From: Arachidicoccus ginsenosidivorans
GTDB taxonomy: Bacteria > Bacteroidota > Bacteroidia > Chitinophagales > Chitinophagaceae
Length of the DNA stretch: 64,000 nt
NCBI RefSeq assembly: GCF_007971385.1
Contig: NZ_CP042434.1
Location: 3,782,001 to 3,846,000 of the forward strand
Direction: 5' to 3'
Positions 32,176 through 40,034 of this stretch are shown piece after piece. The notes under the pieces were generated by a model. It made no database searches. It was not told the origin of the DNA and saw nothing but the letters and a program-made list of their open reading frames with translations. The stretch's first letter is position 1. Each line of letters starts with the position of its first letter. The translations under genes were made by a program, and so were the position numbers.

Positions 32176-32236
32176 GGCGGGCAACTGTAAATTAAGTTCA
32201 ATTAGTCACTTAAATAAATAAACAAGCTGACTTTTA

Positions 32237-35200
32237 ATGGACCAATGCCCGGTAATGATCGTAGATTTTATAAAATTATTCATGTATTGCAAACTGCTGT
32301 CCTGCATTCACTATCCAGACCGTAAAATACCTGTCCGCCGGCTGGTTTTAGGACTGGTATTCATGGCAGGTACTTTTTCTCTATCTGCCCAGCAATTTGG
32401 AGGGAATCCGCCCACCTTGAGGTGGCGGCAGCTTAAAACGGACAGTGTCAATATTGTATACCCTACAGGTGCAGACAGTACTGCTTTTAGGGTGGCGGCG
32501 CTCATACAAAGATTACAACGGACGAGCACCTATCGGTTAGGAGACCGACTGGAAAATATCCCTGTTGTATTACAAACCGAAACCTCCAACAGCAATGGAT
32601 ATGTCGGACTGGGGCCCTATAGAAGTGAATTTTATTTGTCAGCCCCTAGAGATGTAATGGATCTGGGTAGCATTGATTGGGCCTCCACACTTGCGCTGCA
32701 TGAATACAGGCATGTATTGCAATATAATAATATCAATAGAGGTGTTACGCGGGTGGTGGATATGCTGCTCGGTGACAATGCCAGGTCGCTGTTAAGCGAT
32801 ATGGCAGTGCCCAACTGGTTTTTTGAAGGCGATGCTGTTTATAGTGAAACCCTGCATAGTACCGAGGGCCGGGGAAGGCTGCCGCGTTTTATGAATGTTT
32901 ATCCCATGCTTAAAAGGGATGGCCGACATTATAATTACCAGAAATGGCGTAACGGTTCTTATAAGGATTACATCCCCGGCCATTATAACCTGGGATATAT
33001 CCTGGTGGCTTATGGGTATAAGAATTATGGAGAAGATTTTTGGGGAAAAGTCATCCTGGATGCTGCCCGTTATAAAGGCTTGTTTTATCCTTTTCAAAAA
33101 GCGATCAAAACCAATAGCGGTGTTTCTTTTAAATCATTCAGGCAAGCTGCCTTCCAGGCTTACTTAAATGATTTTGACAGTTTAAACTGGATAATCCCAC
33201 GGCCATTGCACGAAATAGAAGATACGACGGAAGCTATCATTGGTCTAACGGCCCCATCTGCAAAGGAAGTGGTCGATTATTTATATCCTTATCCCAGCAA
33301 CCTGACAGATGGAGCGCTTGCTAAGACTAATAATAATCTGGAGCCGGGATTGGGTCAGGGCGTTATTGCCCTAAAACAACCCAGTAAATCTGTAAGCCGG
33401 TTTGTGTACCTGAATGAAAAGAACGGTTCACCTATGGAATATGATCTGGGACTGGCGCCCATATCAAGAGACGGCTATTTTGGTTATAATGCAGATTATA
33501 TTGTTTATACGCGCTATCAGACGGATCCCAGATGGGCCTATAAAGAATATAGCGATCTGGAGGTGCTCAATATAAAAACAGGAAGAAGAAAAAGGATCAC
33601 TCGTAAGGGACGGTATTTTACCCCAGATGTTACTGAGGTAATAAAGGCTGGTAATCGTCAAAAGCGAAACCCAAGCGAAAGCGAAAGCGCGTTTTTGATC
33701 GCGGCCAGTGAAAGAAACCCGGACGGCCGCTCGGCCATTGCCATTTTAAATCAAAATGGCAATGTGCTGCAAAAATGGGTTGCACCAAAGGGAGTGTTAT
33801 ACGATTATCCTAAATTTTTCCGATCAGACAATAAGGCTTTTTATAATGCGGACACAAGCCTTGCCCTGGTTTTTATTATGCGTAAATCCAATGGTCAGAT
33901 GGGGCTGGGCTATGTTCAGACGGGGAAGGATCGCAGCTCGTCTACACCAGTAAAAATACTACTACCCTATAGCAACCGGTTAATTGCAAGTCCAGTTGTT
34001 ACCAAAGGGAAACTTTATTTTTCAAGTATATATCCAGGTAAATCTGACCCCTATACCGAAATTTTCCAGATGGATTTAACAAGTGTTGCATCGAAAAAGA
34101 CAAATAAGCGCGCCCCAGTCAGGATAGCCAGGGCCATCCGGGATATTCATCAGGCCTATGGTTTGCCGAATGGGCATTTGGTGGCTAGTTTGCAAACAGC
34201 TGGCGGTTATGGACTATTTAACTGGCAGGACCACGACCCAAAAAAGCAGAGGGCAGCTGGGTCGACCATAAAGTCAGACACCTGGGACAACCATAATTTT
34301 AATGGTTACCTACCGGTGGGTGGGTGGAGCGCTAAGGCTGTTGACAGAACTTCCAAGCGGCCCGAGCCAGTGAATGCTAAGGACAAAATAAATGAACGGG
34401 TATTTGCAGGGGACAGTTCCCCATTTTTGGATACGACTGATTTGTCAGCAGCGAACATAGCTTACCAGATAACTGAGCAACAGCAAGCGCACTACGCAGC
34501 TGCTGATAGAAAATATCCCCTGCTTAGTCATCCTTTCCACTTTCACAGTCTGCAACCAACAGTGGAAGATCCGGTGTATAGTCTGGATTTATTGGGCCAA
34601 AATATCTTAAACACGGTAAAAACAGACTTATCTTATAGTTATAACCGGGTAACTGAGATCAGCCAGGCAGCGGCAGATCTTACTTTAGGGCTTTGGTACT
34701 TAGAACCTTATATACATGTGGATTATAGCTGGAACCATCTGGCAGCAGACAGCAAAGGCAATCAATATGCCTATAAGGAACTCACCAGTCAGCTAGGACT
34801 TCAGTTGCCTTTAAGTTTTACCGGTGGCAGGTGGTCGCGTAGTCTTTATCTTTCTACAGCCCTTAGTCAAAGTAACCTTTACTGGGCGGAGCCTACACCA
34901 AAACCAGAAGCGGCCTTAACTGAGATCCGTTATTTATACAGCAGGGCTCAATTTTCCATTTATGCCCGGCAGGCCACCCGGCAGCTTTATCCCAGATTAG
35001 GCCTTAATAGTTATACAGAAATGAATACACCTCTCGATGGCCAGGGAGCCAGACAGTGGATGAATAGTACGACTATTTATTTGCCTGGTCTATTACAAAC
35101 CCATAGTCTTCGCTTAAATCTCGCTTATCAAAATAGAGACACGGCAGGTACTTATGGTTATAACAGCCGTTTCCCTTTTTCCAGAGGTTATAGCAGGCCT

Positions 35201-35506
35201 GCCTTTAAAACGATGTGGAAGTTTGGTTGGGATTATGATCTGCCTTTATGGTATCCTGATTTTGGTTTTGCGGGCATGGCCTATTTTTTCAGGGTTCGTG
35301 GCAACCTGTATTTTGACCAGAGTTATGGATTCGATAACGTGGATAAAAGGGCGAGCTACGGCTCTGTAGGAGGAACTGTTTATGCAGATATGAATATTGG
35401 CAATCAATATCCTATTACCATAGGACTCCGCTATAACCATATACTGAACCAGAATTTCCCAATAAAAAATAACTGGGAAGTGATCCTGCCCATCAAAATA
35501 TTCTAG
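32237..35506 (+). CDS. Large outer-membrane protein: HExxH metallopeptidase-like domain, propeller, C-terminal barrel
   Basis: A 1,089-residue protein; signal peptide around residues 33-51 (LVLGLVFMAGTFSLSA), so the real start could be ATG 32282. Residues about 55-300 contain LALHEYRHVLQY (His155, Glu156, His159) and WFFEGDAVYSE with Glu197, the layout of gluzincin (peptidase MA-like) zinc peptidases. The middle (about 360-700) reads like TolB/WD-type propeller blades. The end is rich in alternating aromatic strands and finishes in ILPIKIF, typical of an outer-membrane beta-barrel. Function unknown; a surface or periplasmic protease anchored by its own barrel is an inference. Confidence 0.7.
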   Translation: MDQCPVMIVDFIKLFMYCKLLSCIHYPDRKIPVRRLVLGLVFMAGTFSLSAQQFGGNPPTLRWRQLKTDSVNIVYPTGADSTAFRVAALIQRLQRTSTYRLGDRLENIPVVLQTETSNSNGYVGLGPYRSEFYLSAPRDVMDLGSIDWASTLALHEYRHVLQYNNINRGVTRVVDMLLGDNARSLLSDMAVPNWFFEGDAVYSETLHSTEGRGRLPRFMNVYPMLKRDGRHYNYQKWRNGSYKDYIPGHYNLGYILVAYGYKNYGEDFWGKVILDAARYKGLFYPFQKAIKTNSGVSFKSFRQAAFQAYLNDFDSLNWIIPRPLHEIEDTTEAIIGLTAPSAKEVVDYLYPYPSNLTDGALAKTNNNLEPGLGQGVIALKQPSKSVSRFVYLNEKNGSPMEYDLGLAPISRDGYFGYNADYIVYTRYQTDPRWAYKEYSDLEVLNIKTGRRKRITRKGRYFTPDVTEVIKAGNRQKRNPSESESAFLIAASERNPDGRSAIAILNQNGNVLQKWVAPKGVLYDYPKFFRSDNKAFYNADTSLALVFIMRKSNGQMGLGYVQTGKDRSSSTPVKILLPYSNRLIASPVVTKGKLYFSSIYPGKSDPYTEIFQMDLTSVASKKTNKRAPVRIARAIRDIHQAYGLPNGHLVASLQTAGGYGLFNWQDHDPKKQRAAGSTIKSDTWDNHNFNGYLPVGGWSAKAVDRTSKRPEPVNAKDKINERVFAGDSSPFLDTTDLSAANIAYQITEQQQAHYAAADRKYPLLSHPFHFHSLQPTVEDPVYSLDLLGQNILNTVKTDLSYSYNRVTEISQAAADLTLGLWYLEPYIHVDYSWNHLAADSKGNQYAYKELTSQLGLQLPLSFTGGRWSRSLYLSTALSQSNLYWAEPTPKPEAALTEIRYLYSRAQFSIYARQATRQLYPRLGLNSYTEMNTPLDGQGARQWMNSTTIYLPGLLQTHSLRLNLAYQNRDTAGTYGYNSRFPFSRGYSRPAFKTMWKFGWDYDLPLWYPDFGFAGMAYFFRVRGNLYFDQSYGFDNVDKRASYGSVGGTVYADMNIGNQYPITIGLRYNHILNQNFPIKNNWEVILPIKIF

Positions 35507-35630
35507 TGAAGCTTTAAGTGGCTATTTTGAATTTTTATTGAGCAGATATAGCCTGCTTTTCAAAGGCCAGCGTCTGTTAATAATGGCCGCCAGTAATTGT
35601 ATAACGGCGCTTAGGATCTTACAAAAAAAT

Positions 35631-35657
35631 GAGCGCCCTTGAATAAAAGGAGCGCTC
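35631..35657 (-). terminator. Terminator of the sigma/protease operon
   Basis: Hairpin GAGCGCCCTT / AAGGAGCGCTC; on the minus strand it is followed by a T7 run, 52 bp after the protease stop. Confidence 0.85.
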
Positions 35658-35708
35658 CATTTGAATCTTACTTGTTTATTGAAATTAATTTAGATGCATT
35701 TAGATCAA

Positions 35709-36805
35709 TCAATAGGCTTTTACGTTATAAACGTATTGTTGTAAGGACAAAAGCTGGTTTTCTCTGGTAATCCCTTTTAAATTATGGCTACTACGCAGTG
35801 CAGAAGCACGGATCGCACTGGTATCCTTGTCGTTCCAGTCTTCCAGAGATTGGACAATTTCTTTGGATTTAATAGCAAAGGTAACCCCTTGTGCATTGGC
35901 TTCTCTGGTACTGAGAATACCGATAATATCGCCATATTTATTAAATACAGGTCCTCCTGAATTCCCGGGATTGGCCAGTAAAGAAATCTGTACAGTAGAG
36001 GTATCACCATCAAATCCGGATAAAGCACTCAGATAACCTTTATTATAGGTGATATCATTACGCGGGTAACCCAGGGTAAAGACATCAGCTCCTAAGCTCA
36101 CACTGGTACTTTTTAGGTCATAAGGGAGGGTTTTAACCGGTTCGTAGTCGCTGTCAGTTATTTTTAAAACAGCCAGGTCTTTCATGTGATCTACATAGAC
36201 GATAGATGTTTTAAATTCTTGTCCTTGTGCGTTGGCAACCACCGCACTGCTTCCTTTTAGTACGTGGGCGTTGGTCAGTAAGTAGCCTTTGCCATCAATC
36301 ATAAAGGCAGAGCCACCACTTTTAACAACAGCTCCTTCGGGTAATTTGGTTGCTTCCTTAATTTGACTATATTGATAATCCTGATTCTTTTTAAGCTGTT
36401 CAATATCGCGGCTTAATAATTCGACTGTCTGGCGGCTGGCGGTGCCAAAAGTTGAAATGACTCCACTGATTATCAGCGCTGTAAGTCCTGCGATGCAGGC
36501 CGCAATAGCAGTTGTTTTTTATAGCGATGCCAAAGCTGCACGAGTTTCCCTTTGGAAATCTTTTTCTGATCTTCTGCAATGGCGCCTTTTTCCAGTAAAT
36601 AGTCATGTGTGCTGCTTAGGCTGTTCATCAGCTTTTTACGCTCAGCGAACTGCGCCATCTTATCCATGAAAATCTTGTGCGTGACGACCATTTGATCCAG
36701 CTCTGGGTTTTCCAGGCGCTTTTGTTCAAAATAAGCCTTCTCTTCGGGCAGCATTTCATCATTGAAATAACGCTCCAGACTTTCTATCAATAATTGTTCG
36801 CTCAT
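35709..36805 (-). CDS. Membrane-anchored trypsin-like protease with anti-sigma-like cytoplasmic N-terminus (one-base frameshift)
   Basis: About 365 residues when one base is restored in the T6 run at 36515-36520 (A6 on the coding strand); the two reading frames then join as YKKTTAIAACIAG. Residues 1-97 are cytoplasmic and resemble the N-terminus of Bacteroidota anti-sigma factors (ERYFNDEMLPEEKAYFE). One transmembrane segment lies at about 98-118 (AIAACIAGLTALIISGVIS). The periplasmic part is an S1C (DegP/HtrA-type) protease with catalytic His181 (TNAHV), Asp210 (MKDLAVL) and Ser283 (GNSGGP) and no PDZ domain. It begins 7 bp after the sigma-factor stop, so the two are coupled. It likely senses envelope state and controls the sigma factor (inference). 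Confidence 0.85.
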
Positions 36806-36812
36806 GATCTCT

Positions 36813-37379
36813 TTATTTTGAATATTGTGCGAAAAACAGCTTTTTAAGCCGCATTAAACATTTATATTTTTGAGTTTTGGCATTGTCCGTATTGGTATAG
36901 CCAAAAATCTCCACTAAATCCGACATAGACTTTTTCTGTAAATAAAAAGCCTCCAACAAACTTTTGCAAGGTTCCCCCAATTTTGCAAAGGCAGATTCCA
37001 TCACCTCAAACTCGGCGTTCTTCCTTTCTGCCATCTCCAGATCTTCCTCCACCGCGATCACTGGTTCCAATAAACTAAGATCTGTATTGCTTACGAATAA
37101 CCCATGATGCTTTAATTTCTTGAGCCATAATCTTTTAGCAATTGCATACAGATAAGTCTTCAATTGACAGGTCAGTTTGAAATCGCTTTTTTTGGCTTTT
37201 TCGTATAAAATCACCATTGCTTCCTGAAATACATCACGTGCATCGTCATAGGAACCGTTATTATTCAGCACCAATGCCTGAATAAGGCTAAAATTGGCTG
37301 CATAAATGGATTGGACTGATTTTGTATCGTTTTCAACCAATCCACGTAATAATTGTTGTTCTTTCTGATCTGAATTCAC
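36813..37379 (-). CDS. RNA polymerase sigma factor, ECF-like sigma-70 family
   Basis: About 188 residues from the GTG at 37379 (VNSDQKEQQLLRGLVEND), chosen because the frame upstream to 37508 encodes nothing family-like and looks like leader/promoter DNA. Region 2 is visible in DDARDVFQEAMVILYEKA and LKTYLYAIAKRLW, region 4 in LGEPCKSLLEAFYLQKKSM and TQKYKCLMRLKKLF. It is directly followed by the anti-sigma-like membrane protease, which probably holds it inactive. The divergent lipoprotein at 37533 is a candidate target (inference). Confidence 0.85.
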   Translation of the reverse strand: MNSDQKEQQLLRGLVENDTKSVQSIYAANFSLIQALVLNNNGSYDDARDVFQEAMVILYEKAKKSDFKLTCQLKTYLYAIAKRLWLKKLKHHGLFVSNTDLSLLEPVIAVEEDLEMAERKNAEFEVMESAFAKLGEPCKSLLEAFYLQKKSMSDLVEIFGYTNTDNAKTQKYKCLMRLKKLFFAQYSK

Positions 37380-37532
37380 CAGGTCTACTTTTAATGCTAA
37401 AATGTGCCTAAAAGTAACCCAAATTCGAGCCGAAAAATAATTTTTTAGAAAAAATAAAATTACTGGGTTACCTTTTTCAGATTGGGGTATTAATAACTGA
37501 AAATTCAAAACAAAAATTAAATTAAAAACAAG

Positions 37533-37772
37533 ATGAAAAAGTTATTATTTGTTGCTGTATTAGGTTTAGGTTTATCTTTTGCTGCTTGCGGTGGTGCAAA
37601 CTCTGATGCTTCTGCTAGCGCTGATTCTTTAGCAAATGCTACTACAGAATCTATCGATTCTACAGCTAACGCTGCAGTTGATTCTGTAAACGCTACTGCT
37701 GATTCTGCAAAAGCTGACGTTAATGCTGCTGCTGATTCAGTAAAAGCTGCTGCTGACGCTGCTACTAAATAA
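37533..37772 (+). CDS. Small Ala/Ser/Asp-rich lipoprotein, Lpp-like
   Basis: A 79-residue lipoprotein with lipobox SFAAC (Cys19). The mature 60 residues repeat a short DSxxAA pattern (ADSLANA, DSTANAA, DSVNATA, DSAKADV, DSVKAAA) expected to form one long helix, like Braun-type lipoproteins or small coiled-coil lipoproteins. Codon choice is strikingly uniform (GCT, TCT, AAA, GAT), as in very highly expressed genes. The A-rich region before the ATG is typical for Bacteroidota. It diverges from the sigma-factor gene. No known family assignment. Confidence 0.75.
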   Translation: MKKLLFVAVLGLGLSFAACGGANSDASASADSLANATTESIDSTANAAVDSVNATADSAKADVNAAADSVKAAADAATK

Positions 37773-37808
37773 TTTTAGTAGACCAGATCTATCACAGAAA
37801 TAAAAGTG

Positions 37809-37858
37809 AAAAGGAGTTAATTCGTTAACGATCAATTATTTGCGCTTTAACTCCTTTT
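37809..37858 (+). terminator. Terminator-like inverted repeat after the small lipoprotein gene
   Basis: 12-bp perfect arms AAAAGGAGTTAA (37809-37820) and TTAACTCCTTTT (37847-37858), with a 26-base loop and 37 bp after the stop codon. Confidence 0.65.
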
Positions 37859-37864
37859 ACCTTT

Positions 37865-38079
37865 AACAAGATGGTGCGTTCAGTTGTAAAACCAAACAGA
37901 TAGTCGTGAAGACTATTTAACACCATCTACACGAATTTGACTTATTATAGACTTATTAAATAGGTGTACTTCGTGGATTTTCGGTCATTTAAAGCTGAAA
38001 ATTGCAGGGTACATGAAAGATTTTTCATATGGCAAGCAATCGTTAGAGGCCGTCCTTATTCTTAGGGAGGGCTTTTTTT
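37865..38079 (+). ncRNA. Candidate structured RNA ending in a terminator
   Basis: A 215-base gap segment with nested pairing: AGATGGTG (37869-37876) with CACCATCT (37921-37928) enclosing the hairpin ATAGTC/GACTAT (37900-37916), then CACGAA (37930-37935) with TTCGTG (37970-37975). It ends at the terminator at 38048-38079. It has no credible ORF and fits no RNA family I recognise (not tmRNA, SRP or RNase P). It may be an independent RNA or a long 3' untranslated region. Confidence 0.35.
38048..38079 (+). terminator. Intrinsic terminator of the structured RNA candidate
   Basis: Stem GCCGTCC (38049-38055) / GGGAGGGC region (38065-38072) with one mismatch and a run of seven T residues. Confidence 0.75.
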
Positions 38080-38299
38080 ATGGGCAATTTCAATGGGGAG
38101 CGTCTTAATGAAAAATGAAAGGAAAACTTTATAATTATTTGATTGTTAGTTGTATATTTGATTTTATATGAAGTCTATCTTTTAAAAGGACGATCACTGA
38201 GATCTTTAAAAAGAACCTAAAAGGCTCCAGAAGTATGATGATTGAATTATTTGAGCTTTGTAATTAGGATGGACTATTCACCCAAATGTATTTAACTGC

Positions 38300-38650
38300 A
38301 TGTTTAAAAATCCATTTTCCTTTAAAGGACGTATTCGTAGAACTGAATATGGCCTTATGCTGTTGATTCAGTTTGTCTATTATATGGTAATCACGACAAT
38401 TATCTTCGGGAATTACAGCGATCAGGTTGTCCCCGTCTTATCAGATTTACTCATCTATTTGCTGGCACTCGCCCCCGTGGGACTGCTAACACTTGCTGAA
38501 GGAACCAAACGCTGTCATGATGTTGGACTCAGCGGCTGGTTCCAGTTGATTCCCGGTTTTTTTATCTATATGCTGATAAAAAGTGGGGAAAAAGGAAAGA
38601 ATCAATATGGCATGGATCCCCAGGACGGACAAAGTCTTAATGGCGGTTAA
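38300..38650 (+). CDS. DUF805 family small membrane protein
   Basis: A 116-residue inner-membrane protein of the DUF805 (YhaH) family. It has the N-terminal FKGRIRRTEYGL signature, three predicted transmembrane segments (about 18-38, 49-71, 84-96) and the family KRCHDVGLSGWFQLIPGF motif. Function is unknown. It stands alone, about 220 bp after the structured RNA terminator. TATATTTG at 38153-38160 resembles a -7 element but has no well-spaced -33. Confidence 0.88.
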   Translation: MFKNPFSFKGRIRRTEYGLMLLIQFVYYMVITTIIFGNYSDQVVPVLSDLLIYLLALAPVGLLTLAEGTKRCHDVGLSGWFQLIPGFFIYMLIKSGEKGKNQYGMDPQDGQSLNGG

Positions 38651-38885
38651 AGGCTATTGGAGGTATAATTGTCTGTTGCAGCTATCTTTTCTTTGTTCAA
38701 ATAATCCACGATTTTAAATTTCGAAGCGATCCCGCAGGCTATTTTCTTTTAAAATTGCTTCCCATTTGTCACGAACCGTCTACAAATGTCGGTATTTTAG
38801 GAGGATAATATGGGGTTGGAAGGATGTGGCGCAATGGTCGATGTCAGCCTGAAAATCAGGTCAATTTGTTAAATCCAAAAAAAAA

Positions 38886-38916
38886 TTTGTGGATATAAAT
38901 TATGTATGTACCTTTG
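38886..38916 (+). promoter_or_regulatory. Promoter of the aromatic amino acid operon
   Basis: TTTG (38886-38889), 19 bp, TACCTTTG (38909-38916): a full match to the Bacteroidota TTTG-N19-TAnnTTTG consensus. Transcription should begin near 38922, giving a leader of about 240 bases before pheA. Confidence 0.75.
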
Positions 38917-38986
38917 ACCCCGATAATAAATAAAAAAAAGTATATAAAAAATACTTAATAAGTATCAAGAGACATAAAGAACACCC

Positions 38987-39049
38987 ATGGCACAGTCCTT
39001 CACCTTTTATTTTGGCTTTTTTAGTTTCTTTTATTTTAGAAAGAAATAG
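38987..39049 (+). CDS. Phenylalanine-rich leader peptide
   Basis: A 20-codon ORF (begins MAQSFTFYF, ends YFRKK) with eight Phe and two Tyr codons among residues 5-17. It lies between the promoter and a terminator hairpin, upstream of pheA. This is the classic design of attenuation by ribosome stalling when charged tRNA-Phe is scarce. GGGCTGG (39049-39055) can pair with CCATCCC (39092-39098, one mismatch), which would block the terminator. AACACC (38980-38985) can pair with GGTGTT (39054-39059) as the competing fold. Too short for automated gene calls. I know of no name for it in this group; pheL in enterobacteria is the functional analogue. Confidence 0.8.
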   Translation: MAQSFTFYFGFFSFFYFRKK

Positions 39050-39093
39050 GGCTGGTGTTGTACTACGTGAATCATCTTAAACATAAATAACCC

Positions 39094-39126
39094 ATCCCGA
39101 TCATTTAGGTGTCGGGATTTTTGTTT
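39094..39126 (+). terminator. Attenuator terminator before pheA
   Basis: Stem ATCCCGA (39094-39100) / TCGGGAT (39112-39118), 11-base loop, then TTTTGTTTT. It sits 45 bases after the leader peptide and 39 bases before the pheA start, so it must be read through for the operon to be expressed. Confidence 0.82.
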
Positions 39127-39164
39127 TAAAACAACATAATTAAACAGAATTATTATAATCAACT

Positions 39165-40019
39165 ATGGAATCTCGTAAAAGTAATACTGCCCCCAAAAAA
39201 ATAGCGATACAAGGCTATGAGGGATGCTTTCATCAGGAAGCAGCTCAATATTATTATGGCAAACAAGTTGAAGTCATCGCATGCGACACTTTCCGTGATG
39301 TAGTAAAAGTCACCTCTGATAAAAAATTAAGTGATGGCGGCATTATGGCCATTGAAAATACCATTGCCGGCAGTATTCTACCCAATTACAATTTATTGCA
39401 AAAAAGCAAGTTGAAAATTGTTGGTGAAGTATATCTTTTGATCCGCCAAAACCTGATGGTCTCCATCGGTGTTCGCCTGGAGGATATTAAGGAAGTTCAT
39501 TCTCATCCCATGGCCATTCAACAGTGCTTTAAATTTTTGGATGATTATAACTGGAAGTTGGTAGAAACAGAAGATACCGCGCTCAGCGCCCGCAAACTCA
39601 GTAAAAGCAAGAGCCCGCATGTAGCTGTCATTGCCAGTAAACTGGCAGCGGAGATTTATGATCTGGAGCTGATCGCGCCCAATATACATACCCTCAAAAA
39701 CAATTATACCCGTTTTTTGATCCTAAGCAGAGAGGAAGACGCCATAGATATTCCGGATGCCAATAAGGCCTCCATTTATTTTCATACGGATAACTCCAAA
39801 GGAAGCCTGGCTAAAGTCCTGAATAAAATCAACGAAGTGGATATTAACCTGAGTAAACTGCAGAGTTTCCCTATTCCTGGCAGCGATTGGAAGTACAGCT
39901 TTCATGCGGATATGGAGTTTGACAGCAGAGACAAATTTGAGCTGGCGCTGGATTTGATTCGCCCGCTCACAGAAGAGCTGCGCATTAATGGGATTTACAG
40001 AAAAGGTAAGACAATATAA
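39165..40019 (+). CDS. pheA: Prephenate dehydratase with ACT domain
   Basis: Converts prephenate to phenylpyruvate, the Phe branch. The 284-residue protein has the catalytic domain (residues 10-190; IQGYEGCFHQEAAQYYYG, GIMAIENTIAGSI, NYTRFLILSRE) and a C-terminal ACT domain (about 200-280; SKLQSFPIPGSDWKYSFHAD) that in relatives binds Phe for feedback inhibition. No chorismate mutase is fused; that activity is on the gene at 43961. First gene after the Phe leader; the aminotransferase follows after 15 bp. Confidence 0.96.
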   Translation: MESRKSNTAPKKIAIQGYEGCFHQEAAQYYYGKQVEVIACDTFRDVVKVTSDKKLSDGGIMAIENTIAGSILPNYNLLQKSKLKIVGEVYLLIRQNLMVSIGVRLEDIKEVHSHPMAIQQCFKFLDDYNWKLVETEDTALSARKLSKSKSPHVAVIASKLAAEIYDLELIAPNIHTLKNNYTRFLILSREEDAIDIPDANKASIYFHTDNSKGSLAKVLNKINEVDINLSKLQSFPIPGSDWKYSFHADMEFDSRDKFELALDLIRPLTEELRINGIYRKGKTI

Positions 40020-40034
40020 GCGACATTTTATTTT

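Noticed and set aside
33660..33695. Short GCGAAA repeats
   Set aside because: Only three imperfect units inside the large outer-membrane protein gene; explained by a Ser/Glu-rich stretch.
36813..37508. Longer form of the sigma factor starting at the ATG at 37508
   Set aside because: The extra 43 residues show no sigma-factor similarity and would occupy the promoter region shared with the divergent lipoprotein gene.
38810..38872. A 20-codon ORF preceded by AGGAGG
   Set aside because: It lies upstream of the only good promoter in the region, has no special composition, and Shine-Dalgarno sequences are not typical of these genes.
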